Shown here one piece after another: positions 1 to 7,159 of a stretch of 12,436 bases of DNA. Position 1 is the first letter of the stretch, and every line of letters begins with the position of its first letter. The DNA lies in NCBI RefSeq assembly GCF_002395745.1, contig NZ_DGUN01000040.1, forward strand, positions 1 through 12,436, written 5' to 3'. The notes beneath the pieces were generated by a model that was not told the DNA's origin, did no database searches, and saw only the letters and a list, made by a program, of their open reading frames with translations. The translations under genes were made by a program, and so were the position numbers. Origin of the DNA: Fibrobacter sp. UBA4309. Its GTDB lineage: Bacteria > Fibrobacterota > Fibrobacteria > Fibrobacterales > Fibrobacteraceae.

Positions 1-792
1 CCGGAACCGTCCAGCAAGAACCTCGAAAAGGTCCGCAAGGTCCTCGACGAAAGCAAGTCCTGGTTCCGTCTCGGTGCAATCTTTGATCCGGATGGCGACC
101 GTATCCGTTTCTACGACGGCACTCGCGAAATCGACATGAACCAGTTCGGTGCCATCGCGTTCCACTACATGGCGACCTGGCGCAAGGAACAGGGCTGCGT
201 GGCCAAGTCCGTCGCGACCTCCAACTTCGTGAACATCATTGCCGAAAAGCTCGGCGTGCCCGTGATGGAAACTCCGGTGGGCTTCAAGAACTTCCGCCCG
301 TGGCTTTCCCGCAATGCCAAGCAGAAGGCTCTCGTCGCGTTCGAGGAATCCGACGGCATCTCGGGCCTCAACAACACGCTCGAGAAGGATGCCCAGTTCG
401 GCCTCCTCATCGCGCTCGAAATCATGGCCACTACCGGCAGGAACCTCGGCGAATACCTCGACGCCTTGTACAACGAATATGGCCGCTTCTACCCGACGCG
501 CTCGGGCTTCGAGGTGGACAAGTCCCTCGTGGGTGCCCCGCTCAAGGCCAAGGTCGACGCCATCGCTGAAATTGCGAAGCCGGGTGCCAAGGTCATGGTC
601 GGCAAGAACGAGAAGACCGTGAAGCAGCTTTTGACGCTCGACGGCGTGAAGATTATCTTCGATGACGACTCCTGGATGCTCGTGCGTCCGTCGGGTACCG
701 AGCCGAAGGTTCGTATTTATACGGAATGCCGCGAACCGGATGAAAAGGACCCGATGTTCGAGGCAGCCAAGGCTCTGTTCTTCAAGAATTAA
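1..792 (+). CDS. Phosphoglucomutase/phosphomannomutase family protein, C-terminal part (5' end outside window)
   Basis: Alpha-D-phosphohexomutases interconvert sugar 1- and 6-phosphates through a phosphoserine enzyme, in the cytoplasm. The reading frame is open from the first base and 263 codons are visible. Three of the four family signatures can be read in order: the metal-binding loop DPDGDR (bases 85-102), the sugar-specificity loop EESDGISG (from base 343), and the C-terminal phosphate-binding loop RPSGTEPK (bases 685-708), followed by VRIYTE. The catalytic-serine domain lies upstream of the window, which fits a family length of roughly 450-580 residues. The specificity loop reads EESDG rather than the common EESGG, so I do not choose between glucose and mannose phosphates. 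Tandem TAA stops end the gene, and the next gene starts 15 bases later with no terminator between, so the two are probably co-transcribed. Family assignment is firm; substrate is open. Confidence 0.93.
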   Translation, partial: PEPSSKNLEKVRKVLDESKSWFRLGAIFDPDGDRIRFYDGTREIDMNQFGAIAFHYMATWRKEQGCVAKSVATSNFVNIIAEKLGVPVMETPVGFKNFRPWLSRNAKQKALVAFEESDGISGLNNTLEKDAQFGLLIALEIMATTGRNLGEYLDALYNEYGRFYPTRSGFEVDKSLVGAPLKAKVDAIAEIAKPGAKVMVGKNEKTVKQLLTLDGVKIIFDDDSWMLVRPSGTEPKVRIYTECREPDEKDPMFEAAKALFFKN

Positions 793-807
793 TAAATGGG
801 AGGGTAT

Positions 808-1605
808 ATGAAGAAAATTCTCGCATTGCTGGTGCTTGCGCTTGCAATGGTGGGTTATGCACAGGAGGGCTCCATCAAGCCTAAGTTCCAGGCTTTTACG
901 GGCGCCCTGCTCAAGTTGAAGCCTGCGCAAAACGGGTATCACAAGTTCTCCTTGAAGGTCGAGGCTGCGCCTTGGGCGTTCCAGGCGATTGGCGAGGTCC
1001 GTGCACCGAACGGCGATCCGGACCTGCTGATCAATGCCCTCTTTGATGGCGACGTCTATGCGGTTCTCGCTTACATCGACCAGCCCGCTTCGGGTACGGA
1101 CGGCCAGGAATACAACGTGGGCCTGTTCGACATGATGCTCTATTATGACGAAGAAGCGACCACCATTCGTAACCTCAAGTTCAAGCTGCTGCCGCCGGCG
1201 AACGACGACTGGGCCCAGGGAATCCTGAGCGACGCGCTCAGCTCCAGCTCGCTTATCGGTAACGTGTGGGGCGGCAAGTACGATGGCGACATCATCAAGG
1301 CCTCTGCGAACCCGATGGACAAGCAGAAACTCAAGAGCATGAAGAAGCAGCATACTTCTGCCGAAGAGACCATGTCCGACGACAACGACCGCCGTAGCCG
1401 CATGAAGAGCAAGGCCAAGGCCGCTGACGACGAACCGGTTGTCAAGAAGAAAAAGAAGAAGAAGGCTGTCGAGGAAGACGAAGAGGAAGACGTCCCGAAG
1501 AAGAAAAAGAAAAAGAAGAAAAAGAAGTCTGTCGACGAAGATGAATGCGACGACCCGTCCCTCTCCATCAAGGAAAAACGCCGCTGCCGCATGGGTCAGC
1601 GCTAG
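808..1605 (+). CDS. Secreted protein of unknown function with two polylysine/acidic C-terminal blocks
   Basis: I do not recognise a family. The start at 808 is chosen over the in-frame ATG at 796 because a strong GGGAGGG ribosome site ends at 804 and because the protein then begins with a clean signal peptide (MKKILALLVLALAMVGYA, cleavage probably after YA at about residue 18). That gives 265 residues. Residues about 20-180 look like a compact, mixed, mostly beta-type domain with aromatic residues. From about residue 180 the chain becomes very polar and probably disordered, with 7 lysines (213-219), an acidic stretch, 10 lysines (231-240), and a second acidic stretch. The last 20 residues contain two cysteines (C247, C260), which could form a disulfide outside the cytoplasm. 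Lysines are mixed AAG and AAA codons, which limits pure A runs. It may be an envelope protein binding an anionic polymer, but that is speculation. It sits between the hexomutase and yebC. Confidence 0.85.
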   Translation: MKKILALLVLALAMVGYAQEGSIKPKFQAFTGALLKLKPAQNGYHKFSLKVEAAPWAFQAIGEVRAPNGDPDLLINALFDGDVYAVLAYIDQPASGTDGQEYNVGLFDMMLYYDEEATTIRNLKFKLLPPANDDWAQGILSDALSSSSLIGNVWGGKYDGDIIKASANPMDKQKLKSMKKQHTSAEETMSDDNDRRSRMKSKAKAADDEPVVKKKKKKKAVEEDEEEDVPKKKKKKKKKKSVDEDECDDPSLSIKEKRRCRMGQR

Positions 1606-1660
1606 TTCCCGCCCCAAAGAAGTTTCACTAATTCAAACCCCTGAATATTCGAGGTAATCT

Positions 1661-2404
1661 ATGTCCGGTCACTCTAAATGGGCCACCACCAAACGCAAGA
1701 AAGCCAAGACTGACGTCGCTCGCGCCAAGGCTTGGAACAAGCTTATCAAGGAAATCTCTATCGCCGCCAAGCTCGGTGGCGGAAACCCCGATTCGAACCC
1801 GCGTCTGCGTGCGGCAATCCTCAAGTCCAAGAGCCAGAGCTTGCCGACCAAGAACATCGAAAGCGCCATCGCCAAGGGTACTGGTGCCAACTCCGGTACC
1901 GAAATGACGGAACCGCTGTACGAAGGACGCGGCCCGGGCGGAATTGCCATCATGGTGCAGTGCATGACCGACAACAAGGTCCGTACCGTTGCCGAAATCC
2001 GCAACATCTTCAACAAGAACAACGGTTCCATGGGTGAATCCGGTTCCGTGTCCTGGGCCTTCACGTACAAGGGCGTGATCATTGTCGACGCCGAGAAGTA
2101 CCCCGAAGAACAGGTCATGGACCTCGTGATCGAAGCCGGTGCCGAAGACATGTCCACCGAAGACGGCGTGCACGAAATCTCCACGAGCCCCGAAGCCTTC
2201 GACGCCGTTTCCAAGGCACTCGAAGCTGCGAACATCGAAATGATGAGCGCCGAAATCACCTACGTCGCCAACGACCCGGTGAAGCTCGGTCACGACGACG
2301 CCGTGAAGCTCCTCAAGCTCATCGACAAGTTCGAAGACCACGACGACGTCCAGGACGTTTACCACAACGCCGAAATCGACGAAGCTGATCTGGATGCTGA
2401 ATAG
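1661..2404 (+). CDS. yebC: YebC/TACO1 family protein (probable translation factor, also annotated as transcriptional regulator)
   Basis: 247 residues, the usual length for this family. The N-terminus MSGHSKWATTKRKKAKTD is the family hallmark (the normal form is MAGHSKWANIKHRK). Other conserved segments are the YEGRGPGG stretch near residues 87-94 and GSMGESGSVSWAF near 122-134. YebC proteins were long annotated as DNA-binding regulators. More recent work on YebC and its mitochondrial relative TACO1 supports a role in helping ribosomes through difficult sequences such as proline runs. A GAGG ribosome site at 1651-1654 fits the start. It lies 55 bases behind the polylysine protein with no convincing terminator between (only a 5-bp ATTCA/TGAAT stem), so it may be co-transcribed with it. 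A clear terminator follows at about 2476. Identification is secure. Confidence 0.97.
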   Translation: MSGHSKWATTKRKKAKTDVARAKAWNKLIKEISIAAKLGGGNPDSNPRLRAAILKSKSQSLPTKNIESAIAKGTGANSGTEMTEPLYEGRGPGGIAIMVQCMTDNKVRTVAEIRNIFNKNNGSMGESGSVSWAFTYKGVIIVDAEKYPEEQVMDLVIEAGAEDMSTEDGVHEISTSPEAFDAVSKALEAANIEMMSAEITYVANDPVKLGHDDAVKLLKLIDKFEDHDDVQDVYHNAEIDEADLDAE

Positions 2405-2416
2405 AGGCTTGAGGTC

Positions 2417-2427
2417 GGGCTACGCCC
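2417..2427 (+). other. Short triloop hairpin behind yebC
   Basis: GGGC-TAC-GCCC, a 4-bp GC stem with a 3-base loop, 12 bases past the yebC stop. In the yebC transcript the apex reads CUACG. It resembles three other post-gene hairpins in this window (2537-2553, 6573-6585, 7172-7184). Alone it would be too short to mention. Confidence 0.4.
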
Positions 2428-2475
2428 TTTGGGGTGTGAGCTCGGTCGCAGGCTCCCTTTGAGTAAAGTTCAAAG

Positions 2476-2505
2476 CCGATTGCCAAGTGCAGTCGGTTTT
2501 TGTTT
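2476..2505 (+). terminator. Rho-independent terminator of the yebC transcript
   Basis: An 8-bp stem (CCGATTGC with GCAGTCGG, one G-U pair), loop CAAGT, then TTTTTGTTT. It ends the plus-strand transcript just before the convergent amidase gene. Read from the other strand the following bases are not a T run, so it is probably one-directional. Confidence 0.85.
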
Positions 2506-2536
2506 AACCAATTCTAGCAACTATTAGCTAGTAGCT

Positions 2537-2553
2537 GCCGCGCTAAGCGCGGC
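2537..2553 (-). other. GC hairpin with triloop directly behind the amidase gene
   Basis: A perfect 7-bp inverted repeat, GCCGCGC-TAA-GCGCGGC on the plus strand. It abuts the amidase stop codon (2554-2556). In the amidase transcript the apex reads CUUAG. No T run follows on the minus strand, so it is not a classical intrinsic terminator. It may mark or stabilise an RNA 3' end. It is the strongest of four similar post-gene hairpins. Confidence 0.6.
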
Positions 2554-3678
2554 CTATCGTCCCAGCGTTTCGCGGTAGCTGTGGACTGCCGACTTGTAGG
2601 TGCTCACGGCCTTCGATATGCGTTCGGCGATATCTTTCTGGCCCTTGTCGGTCATCATGTAGGCTTCGTCTTCTTCGTTGCTGATGAACCCGATTTCGAA
2701 TAGCACAGCAGGCATCAGTGCGCCTACGAGCACCATGAACCCGGCACCGCCGACACCGCCTGCCTGGCGCTTGATTTTGCCGCCGTCCATGGCCTTGAGC
2801 ATTTCTTCGGTGAACATGTAGCTGTTCTGCTTGTACTTTTCGAGGCGGGCTTCCAGCTTGAACCATTCGATGGGGGAGAGTTCTTCTTTCGCGTTCTTTT
2901 CGCCGTAGAGTGTGGCCACCTTGTTTTCGCGGCGGGCAATCGCCTTGTCTTCTTCGCTTTCGGGGGCGCGCAACACGTATACGTGGTAGCCCTTGATTTG
3001 CTTCTTGCGCTCGGGAGTCGCGTCGATGGCGTTGCAGTGCAGGCTTATGAACAGGTCGCCATCCCACTGGTTCGCGAGGTTCGCGCGCTGGCCGAGTTCT
3101 ATGAACACGTCCTTGTCGCGGGTCATCTTCACGTTGAAGCCTTCCTTCTCCAGTTCCTTCTTGAGGAGTTTGCCGATGGAAAGTACGATGTCCTTCTCGT
3201 TGGATTTCTTGCCCTGCGCACCGGTGTCCTTGCCGCCGTGACCGGGGTCGATGACGATGGTCTTCACTTCGCGCGTGCCGGCGGTCTCGTTTTTAGGGGT
3301 GGCTGGCTTTGTGGAAGCGGCCGTCTTTGCGGTGGCCGACGATTTGATGGCGGAACTGCTGCTCGTTACTGCCGAAGACGGTGCCGCGGCGGTCTTGAAC
3401 AGGCTTGCTGCGTCGGCGGAGTCCAGCCAGATATGGCCGTCCTGTAGCTCGGGTGCCCGTGCAAGATCGATAGACTGCCCGTGGTTGCTCGCGTAGGGGA
3501 GCCCGATGGCGAACTTCAGGGTGTCGCTGCTGGATACCAGAATAAAGGTCTTTTGAACTGGGAACCAGTGGAACGATGCACCGTTCTGTTTCGCGAGGGC
3601 TTCGGCATTGACCTGGCCCGCCCATGCAGGAATGGCGAGCAGTAAGCCGAGTGCCAATTTCCGGACAATCGAAATCAT
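2554..3678 (-). CDS. Exported N-acetylmuramoyl-L-alanine amidase (Amidase_3 family)
   Basis: A zinc enzyme that cleaves the bond between N-acetylmuramic acid and the stem peptide of peptidoglycan, used in cell separation or wall turnover. The 374-residue protein begins with a signal peptide (about 1-20, ending AIPAWA). An N-terminal domain of about 75 residues follows, then a Ser/Ala/Thr/Lys-rich linker (about 95-135), then the catalytic domain. Expected zinc ligands are H147 in IDPGHGGKDTG, E161 in SNEKDI and H214 in SLHCNA; the catalytic glutamate is E328 in VLFEIGFISN. The charged helical insertion at about 222-305 matches the segment that can cover the active site in AmiA/B/C-type enzymes, which suggests activation by a partner protein (inference). 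The start codon overlaps the smpB stop by one base (TAATG), implying translational coupling. It is the last gene of the HU-smpB-amidase group. Confidence 0.95.
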   Translation of the reverse strand: MISIVRKLALGLLLAIPAWAGQVNAEALAKQNGASFHWFPVQKTFILVSSSDTLKFAIGLPYASNHGQSIDLARAPELQDGHIWLDSADAASLFKTAAAPSSAVTSSSSAIKSSATAKTAASTKPATPKNETAGTREVKTIVIDPGHGGKDTGAQGKKSNEKDIVLSIGKLLKKELEKEGFNVKMTRDKDVFIELGQRANLANQWDGDLFISLHCNAIDATPERKKQIKGYHVYVLRAPESEEDKAIARRENKVATLYGEKNAKEELSPIEWFKLEARLEKYKQNSYMFTEEMLKAMDGGKIKRQAGGVGGAGFMVLVGALMPAVLFEIGFISNEEDEAYMMTDKGQKDIAERISKAVSTYKSAVHSYRETLGR

Positions 3679-4148
3679 TAGCGGTGCGCCTTTGCGATGC
3701 GGGCTATCTCTAGCTTGGCTTCGCGGTTGATGATGTCCTGGCGCTTGTCGCGCTGGTCCTTGCCCCGGCAGATGCCGATTTCGAGCTTGGCGCGGCGGTT
3801 CTTGAAATACAGTTTGAGCGGCACGATGGTGCAGCCCTTGAGTTCCTTCGCCTTGCGCATCTTCTGGATTTCGTGCGCGTGGGCGAGGAGCTTCCTCTTG
3901 CGGGCGGGGAAATGGTTGAATCGGTTCGCGAACAGGTATTCGTCGATTCTAGCACCAACGAGCCAGAGCTCGTCCTTTTTCTCGTCGACATCGACCCACG
4001 CTTCGCCGATGGTGCACTTGCCGTCGCGGATGGACTTGACTTCGCTGCCGATGAGCATGATGCCCACCTCGAAAGTCTCGTCTACAAAGTACAGGTGGTT
4101 CGCCTTGCGGTTTAAGATGACGGGAGTGTTCTGTTCTTTACTTGCCAT
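3678..4148 (-). CDS. smpB: SsrA-binding protein SmpB
   Basis: SmpB binds tmRNA and brings it to stalled ribosomes for trans-translation. The protein has 156 residues, the typical length. Readable signatures are N13 to H18 (NRKANH), the core segment GSEVKSIRDGKCTIGEAW at 34-51, ARKRKLLAH at 82-90, and the basic tail GKDQRDKRQDI at about 129-139 that enters the mRNA channel. The start at 4148 lies inside the end of the HU-like gene: 11 bases overlap (ATGGCAAGTAA). Its own stop overlaps the amidase start by one base. Only a weak GAAAG precedes the start, so it probably depends on coupling to translation of the upstream gene. The tmRNA gene itself is not in this window. Confidence 0.97.
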   Translation of the reverse strand: MASKEQNTPVILNRKANHLYFVDETFEVGIMLIGSEVKSIRDGKCTIGEAWVDVDEKKDELWLVGARIDEYLFANRFNHFPARKRKLLAHAHEIQKMRKAKELKGCTIVPLKLYFKNRRAKLEIGICRGKDQRDKRQDIINREAKLEIARIAKAHR

Positions 4149-4482
4149 CGCTTTCGATTGGTGCGGCGGCGGCCTCGGCCGCGGCGACTACTTCGTTTAA
4201 AGATTTGATAAGTTCCTTGCTCGCTTCAAAGACGGGCTTGGTGCCTGCGTTGATGGTGACGATTTCGCCCGTGCGGGGGTTCCTTGCCGTCCTTTCCTTG
4301 CGTTCCTTGAGCTTGAACCTGCCGAAACCACGAATCTCGATGTTGCTGCCTTGCAGAAGTCCCTTGACGAGCGCGTCAAGGAATTTTTCGATAATAGTCT
4401 TCGTTTCCACCTGGGTAAGACCGGTGCGCAGAGAGATATCTTCGACGATATCCTTTTTTGTAATGTTTGCCTTTTCTGCCAT
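4138..4482 (-). CDS. HU/IHF family nucleoid DNA-binding protein
   Basis: A dimeric DNA-bending protein of the bacterial chromosome. The start at 4482 is chosen over an in-frame ATG at 4524 because GGAG lies 6 bases upstream and because the family's N-terminus begins there; the longer version would translate a leader hairpin. It has 114 residues. The helical base (ITKKDIVEDISLRTGLTQVETKTIIEKF begins at residue 7, described here in parts) is followed by IEIRGFGRF (about 48-56) and the DNA-inserting arm RNPRTGE (67-73) with proline 69. An Ala/Glu-rich tail of about 15 residues extends beyond the usual ~90-99. IHF-type and HU-type cannot be told apart with certainty. It overlaps smpB by 11 bases and probably heads the HU-smpB-amidase operon. 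Confidence 0.93.
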   Translation of the reverse strand: MAEKANITKKDIVEDISLRTGLTQVETKTIIEKFLDALVKGLLQGSNIEIRGFGRFKLKERKERTARNPRTGEIVTINAGTKPVFEASKELIKSLNEVVAAAEAAAAPIESDGK

Positions 4483-4500
4483 GTCCAACTCCGCGAATCG

Positions 4501-4543
4501 CTGCAACCTTTTGCAGGACAACAACTTATATCAATAAATTATA
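4501..4543 (-). promoter_or_regulatory. Probable promoter -10 and leader hairpin of the HU-smpB-amidase operon
   Basis: On the minus strand a TATAAT matches the -10 consensus (plus-strand ATTATA at 4538-4543), but no good -35 is visible at the right distance. Downstream in the leader is a perfect 6-bp inverted repeat CTGCAA-AAGG-TTGCAG (4501-4516), 18 bases before the HU start. It could be an RNA hairpin or a protein-binding site. A second candidate -10, TATAAG, lies nearby. Confidence 0.4.
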
Positions 4544-4554
4544 AAAAAACGGGG

Positions 4555-5562
4555 CTAGGCGTTACTCTTTTTTGTCCATCCGACGCTTTTTTTCTGCGTA
4601 TGGGGGACCGCTTCGTCCAATGCCTGCAGGAGTTCCTTGCATCCGTCGCCTGTCATGGCCGACGTTATGACCACTTTTTGGCGGTGTTTCTTGAATTCCT
4701 TGATGGCATCCTCGATGCCGAGGTCGCTCTTGTTCAGGGCGATAACGAAGTTCTTCTGGGCGAGCTTGGGGTGGAAGGCCTTGAGTTCTTCCTTGAGCAC
4801 GGTAAACTGTTCGTAGGCGTTTTCGGCGAATCCGTCGATGACAAAGAGCAGCGTGTGCGTGCGTTCGATATGCTTCAGGAACTGGTGGCCGAGGCCCTTG
4901 CCTTCGCTTGCCCCTTCCAGGAGTCCCGGAATATCGGCGACCACGAAGCTATGTCCGTTCACTTGTACGATACCGAGGACCGGCTCGAGGGTCGTGAACG
5001 GGTAGTCGCCCACCTTCGGGCGTCCGCTCGAAATCTTGTTCACGAGGCTCGATTTGCCCGCATTGGGGAACCCGACCAGGCCCACGTCGGCCATGAGCTT
5101 GAGTTCCAGGAACAGCTCGCGCTTTTCGCCCTTTTCGCCGGGCGTGCACTTGCGGGGAGCCTGTACCTTCGGGGTGGCGAAATGCTGGTTGCCCATGCCG
5201 CCCTTGCCGCCGCGCGCGGCAATCCATTTCTGTCCCGGTGCGGTGAGGTCGGCGAGGATGCGCCCTTCGGCGTCTTTCACGATGGTGCCGCGCGGGACGT
5301 CGACGATCAGGTCGTCTGCGCTACGTCCGGTGCAGCGCTTGGCACCGCCGGGCTGCCCGTTCTCGGCCTTGTAGACGCGGGCGTTGCCCATGTCGAGCAG
5401 GGTAGAGTACTGTTCGTTCACCTGGAGGATAACGTGTCCGCCGCGTCCGCCGTCACCGCCGTCTGGGCCTCCCAGGGGTACGAACTTTTCGCGGTGGAAA
5501 CTGCAGATGCCGTCTCCGCCCTTGCCTGAACGCACTTCGATTGATTTTTCGTCTAAAAACAT
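4555..5562 (-). CDS. obg: Obg/CgtA family GTPase
   Basis: An essential GTPase that acts in maturation of the large ribosomal subunit. 335 residues. The glycine-rich Obg fold is at 1-158 (for example RSGKGGDG, GGPDGGDGGRGG and RGGKGGMGN). The G domain follows: G1 GFPNAGKSS at 164-172, the TT of FTTLEP at 190-191 as switch I, G3 DIPGL at 210-214, G4 NKSD at 277-280, and G5 SAM at 301-303. Only about 30 residues follow G5, so the C-terminal OCT domain found in some homologues is absent. Its start overlaps the argC stop by one base (TAATG), with AAGGA about a dozen bases upstream inside argC. A short T run follows the stop (minus strand) behind a weak 4-bp AACG/CGTT stem, so termination there is uncertain. 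Confidence 0.97.
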   Translation of the reverse strand: MFLDEKSIEVRSGKGGDGICSFHREKFVPLGGPDGGDGGRGGHVILQVNEQYSTLLDMGNARVYKAENGQPGGAKRCTGRSADDLIVDVPRGTIVKDAEGRILADLTAPGQKWIAARGGKGGMGNQHFATPKVQAPRKCTPGEKGEKRELFLELKLMADVGLVGFPNAGKSSLVNKISSGRPKVGDYPFTTLEPVLGIVQVNGHSFVVADIPGLLEGASEGKGLGHQFLKHIERTHTLLFVIDGFAENAYEQFTVLKEELKAFHPKLAQKNFVIALNKSDLGIEDAIKEFKKHRQKVVITSAMTGDGCKELLQALDEAVPHTQKKSVGWTKKSNA

Positions 5563-6524
5563 TAAAGGCTGATTCCTTCGTCGATGCCCAAGGCGATGTT
5601 CATGTTCTGGATGGCGGCGCCGCTCGCGCCCTTGCCCAGGTTGTCGATAATCGTCGTTACCTGCATCACGTTCTCGTTGCCGAAAACCTGGATGCGGGCG
5701 TTGTTCGTGTCGTTACAGACGGTGGCGTCAAGGCGGCCGTTAAAGAGCACGGGGGCTGCCTCGTAGGGCATCACCTTCACAAAGCGGCTGCCTTCGTAGT
5801 GCTTCGTCAGGATTTCGGTGAGGCCTTCGGGGCCGACCTTCTTGGTGAGTTCGTTCGCGAAGATGGCGACCGTGACCGCCATGCCCTTGTAGAAGGGACC
5901 CAGCACCGGGTTGAAGAACGGCGTATTTTCGAGTCCGCAGTACTTCTTCATTTCGGGGAGGTGCTTGTGGGCAAGCGCGAGCGCGTACGGGGCGGGCGCC
6001 ATGATGGCCTTCGATTCGCCAGCCTTGTGCGCGAGCGCGGATTCTTCTTCGTATTCGGCGATGAGCTTCTTGCCGCCGCCGGAATAGCCGGTGATGCTGT
6101 AGGCGGCGAGGTTCGCGCTCTTCGGGAGGATTCCCGCGGCGACAAGCGGATACACGCCGAGGATAAATCCCGAGGCGTGGCAACCGGGGTTCGCGATGCG
6201 CTTGGCTTTCGAGATGGCTTCGCGTTGTGCTGCCGAGAGTTCCGGCATGCCGTAAGTCCAGGCCGGGTTCACGCGGTGTGCCGTGGAGGCGTCAATCACG
6301 CAAGTGTTCGGGTTTTCGCAAAGGGCGGCGCTTTCGATTGCGGCTGCGTCGGGCAGGCAAAGGAACGTCACGTCGGACTCGTTGATGAGCCTCTTGCGTT
6401 CGTTTACATCCTTGCGGAGCTCGGCGGAAATGCGCAGCACTTCGATGTCGGTGCGTTTCGCAAGTCTCTCGTAAATCTGCAGGCCGGTCGTTCCTGCTTC
6501 ACCGTCTACGAATATCTTGAACAT
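5562..6524 (-). CDS. argC: N-acetyl-gamma-glutamyl-phosphate reductase, short type
   Basis: Catalyses the NADPH-dependent reduction of N-acetyl-glutamyl phosphate to the semialdehyde in arginine (ornithine) synthesis. At 320 residues it fits the shorter subgroup of ArgC enzymes rather than the ~345-residue common type. The nucleotide-binding turn is DGEAGTTG (7-14). The active-site cysteine is C115 in ANPGCHASG. A histidine in the segment AHKHLPEM (about 185-192) matches the expected catalytic base. It is followed by obg with a one-base overlap. The start has no Shine-Dalgarno-like sequence; instead a heptamer repeat array lies directly upstream. No other arginine gene is present here, so argC is scattered from the rest of the pathway. 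Confidence 0.95.
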   Translation of the reverse strand: MFKIFVDGEAGTTGLQIYERLAKRTDIEVLRISAELRKDVNERKRLINESDVTFLCLPDAAAIESAALCENPNTCVIDASTAHRVNPAWTYGMPELSAAQREAISKAKRIANPGCHASGFILGVYPLVAAGILPKSANLAAYSITGYSGGGKKLIAEYEEESALAHKAGESKAIMAPAPYALALAHKHLPEMKKYCGLENTPFFNPVLGPFYKGMAVTVAIFANELTKKVGPEGLTEILTKHYEGSRFVKVMPYEAAPVLFNGRLDATVCNDTNNARIQVFGNENVMQVTTIIDNLGKGASGAAIQNMNIALGIDEGISL

Positions 6525-6530
6525 GGTTAA

Positions 6531-6558
6531 TAGTGGTTAGTGGTTGGTGGTTAGTGGT
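6531..6558. repeat. Heptamer tandem array in front of argC
   Basis: Four consecutive 7-base units: TAGTGGT, TAGTGGT, TGGTGGT, TAGTGGT. A degenerate half unit lies on each side (GGTTAA before, TAGGACT after). The array begins only 6 bases upstream of the argC ATG and occupies the place where a ribosome site would be expected. On the argC strand it reads as repeats of ACCACTA, with no purine-rich segment. Confidence 0.85.
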
Positions 6559-6602
6559 TAGGACTAATAATAGCGGCGAAGCCGCCCTGTTTACTAACCA
6601 CT
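6553..6602. repeat. Nested inverted repeat between ychJ-like gene and argC
   Basis: The outer arms are AGTGGTTAG (6553-6561) and CTAACCACT (6594-6602), perfect over 9 bp. Inside is a second hairpin GCGGC-GAA-GCCGC (6573-6585). In the transcript of the upstream SEC-C gene the inner apex reads CUUCG, like the other post-gene hairpins. A 9-base direct repeat CTGTTTACT (6587-6595 and 6608-6616) overlaps the stop codon of the SEC-C gene. Confidence 0.65.
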
Positions 6603-6611
6603 GTCTACTGT

Positions 6612-7109
6612 TTACTTCCCTGCTCCGCAGCACTTCTTGTACTTCTTGCCGGATCCGCACGGACACGGGTCGTTGCGGCCAACGACAGGGCCTTCGTGGC
6701 GGACAGTTTCCTGCTTCACGGCACGGCCGTCGTAGAAGAACCATGCACCGCCGACCTTGTGGAACTCGCCGAGTTCGTGGTGGTTGCGGGTGACGTTGCC
6801 CTGCTTGAAGCGGGCGATGAATTCGACCCAGCCGATGTTCTTTTCTTCTTCAGTCTTGGTCTGCTTGATTTCGATGCCGAGCCATTCGGAATCGTTGCTC
6901 CAGGCGGTCACGCTCGGTTCGTCGAAGTCGCTACGCTGGGTGGCCTCGAGGGAGTCGCGGAGCCAGGCGATTTCGTGCTTCGCGTAGGCCGTGTAGCGGG
7001 AGCGCATCAGGGCTTCGGGGCTCTGGGCAAGGGCTGTTCCCTTGATGATGGGTTCGCAGCATTCGCCATATTCTTTTCCGCTTCCGCAGGGGCATAAATC
7101 TTTAGACAT
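6612..7109 (-). CDS. ychJ: YchJ-family (UPF0225) protein with two SEC-C zinc motifs
   Basis: 165 residues. A zinc-binding SEC-C motif stands at each end: CPCGSGKEYGECC at residues 6-18 and CPCGSGKKYKKCC at 149-161. Between them is an NTF2-like domain with typical YchJ segments such as ALMRSRYTAYA (about 33-43). The SEC-C motif is known from the SecA C-terminus, where it binds zinc and SecB. The cellular role of YchJ is not established, so no function beyond family is claimed. AAGGA six to seven bases before the start fits. The 91-base gap upstream is AT-rich on the near side and may hold its promoter, so it is probably transcribed alone. Downstream lies the repeat-filled gap before argC. Confidence 0.9.
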   Translation of the reverse strand: MSKDLCPCGSGKEYGECCEPIIKGTALAQSPEALMRSRYTAYAKHEIAWLRDSLEATQRSDFDEPSVTAWSNDSEWLGIEIKQTKTEEEKNIGWVEFIARFKQGNVTRNHHELGEFHKVGGAWFFYDGRAVKQETVRHEGPVVGRNDPCPCGSGKKYKKCCGAGK

Positions 7110-7159
7110 AATTTAATCCTTGTGTTTGTTTTTTAATCAAAAAAATATAATTCTATCGT

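Noticed and set aside
796..807. Earlier ATG at 796 for the polylysine protein
   Set aside because: It overlaps the ribosome site and would put MGGY before a normal signal peptide.
1143..1592. Minus-strand frame with long phenylalanine runs opposite the polylysine gene
   Set aside because: It is merely the complement of the lysine codons (AAG/AAA read as CTT/TTT); no ribosome site or domain.
4483..4524. Longer HU protein starting at the ATG at 4524
   Set aside because: It would translate the leader hairpin, lacks a ribosome site, and adds 14 residues not found in the family; GGAG supports 4482.
4351..5529. A 392-codon open frame on the plus strand opposite obg
   Set aside because: The full set of Obg G motifs is on the minus strand; the plus frame shows no recognisable domain and crosses the HU-obg boundary.
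6531..6602. CRISPR-like array
   Set aside because: The units are 7 bases and directly adjacent, with no spacers, and no cas gene is nearby.
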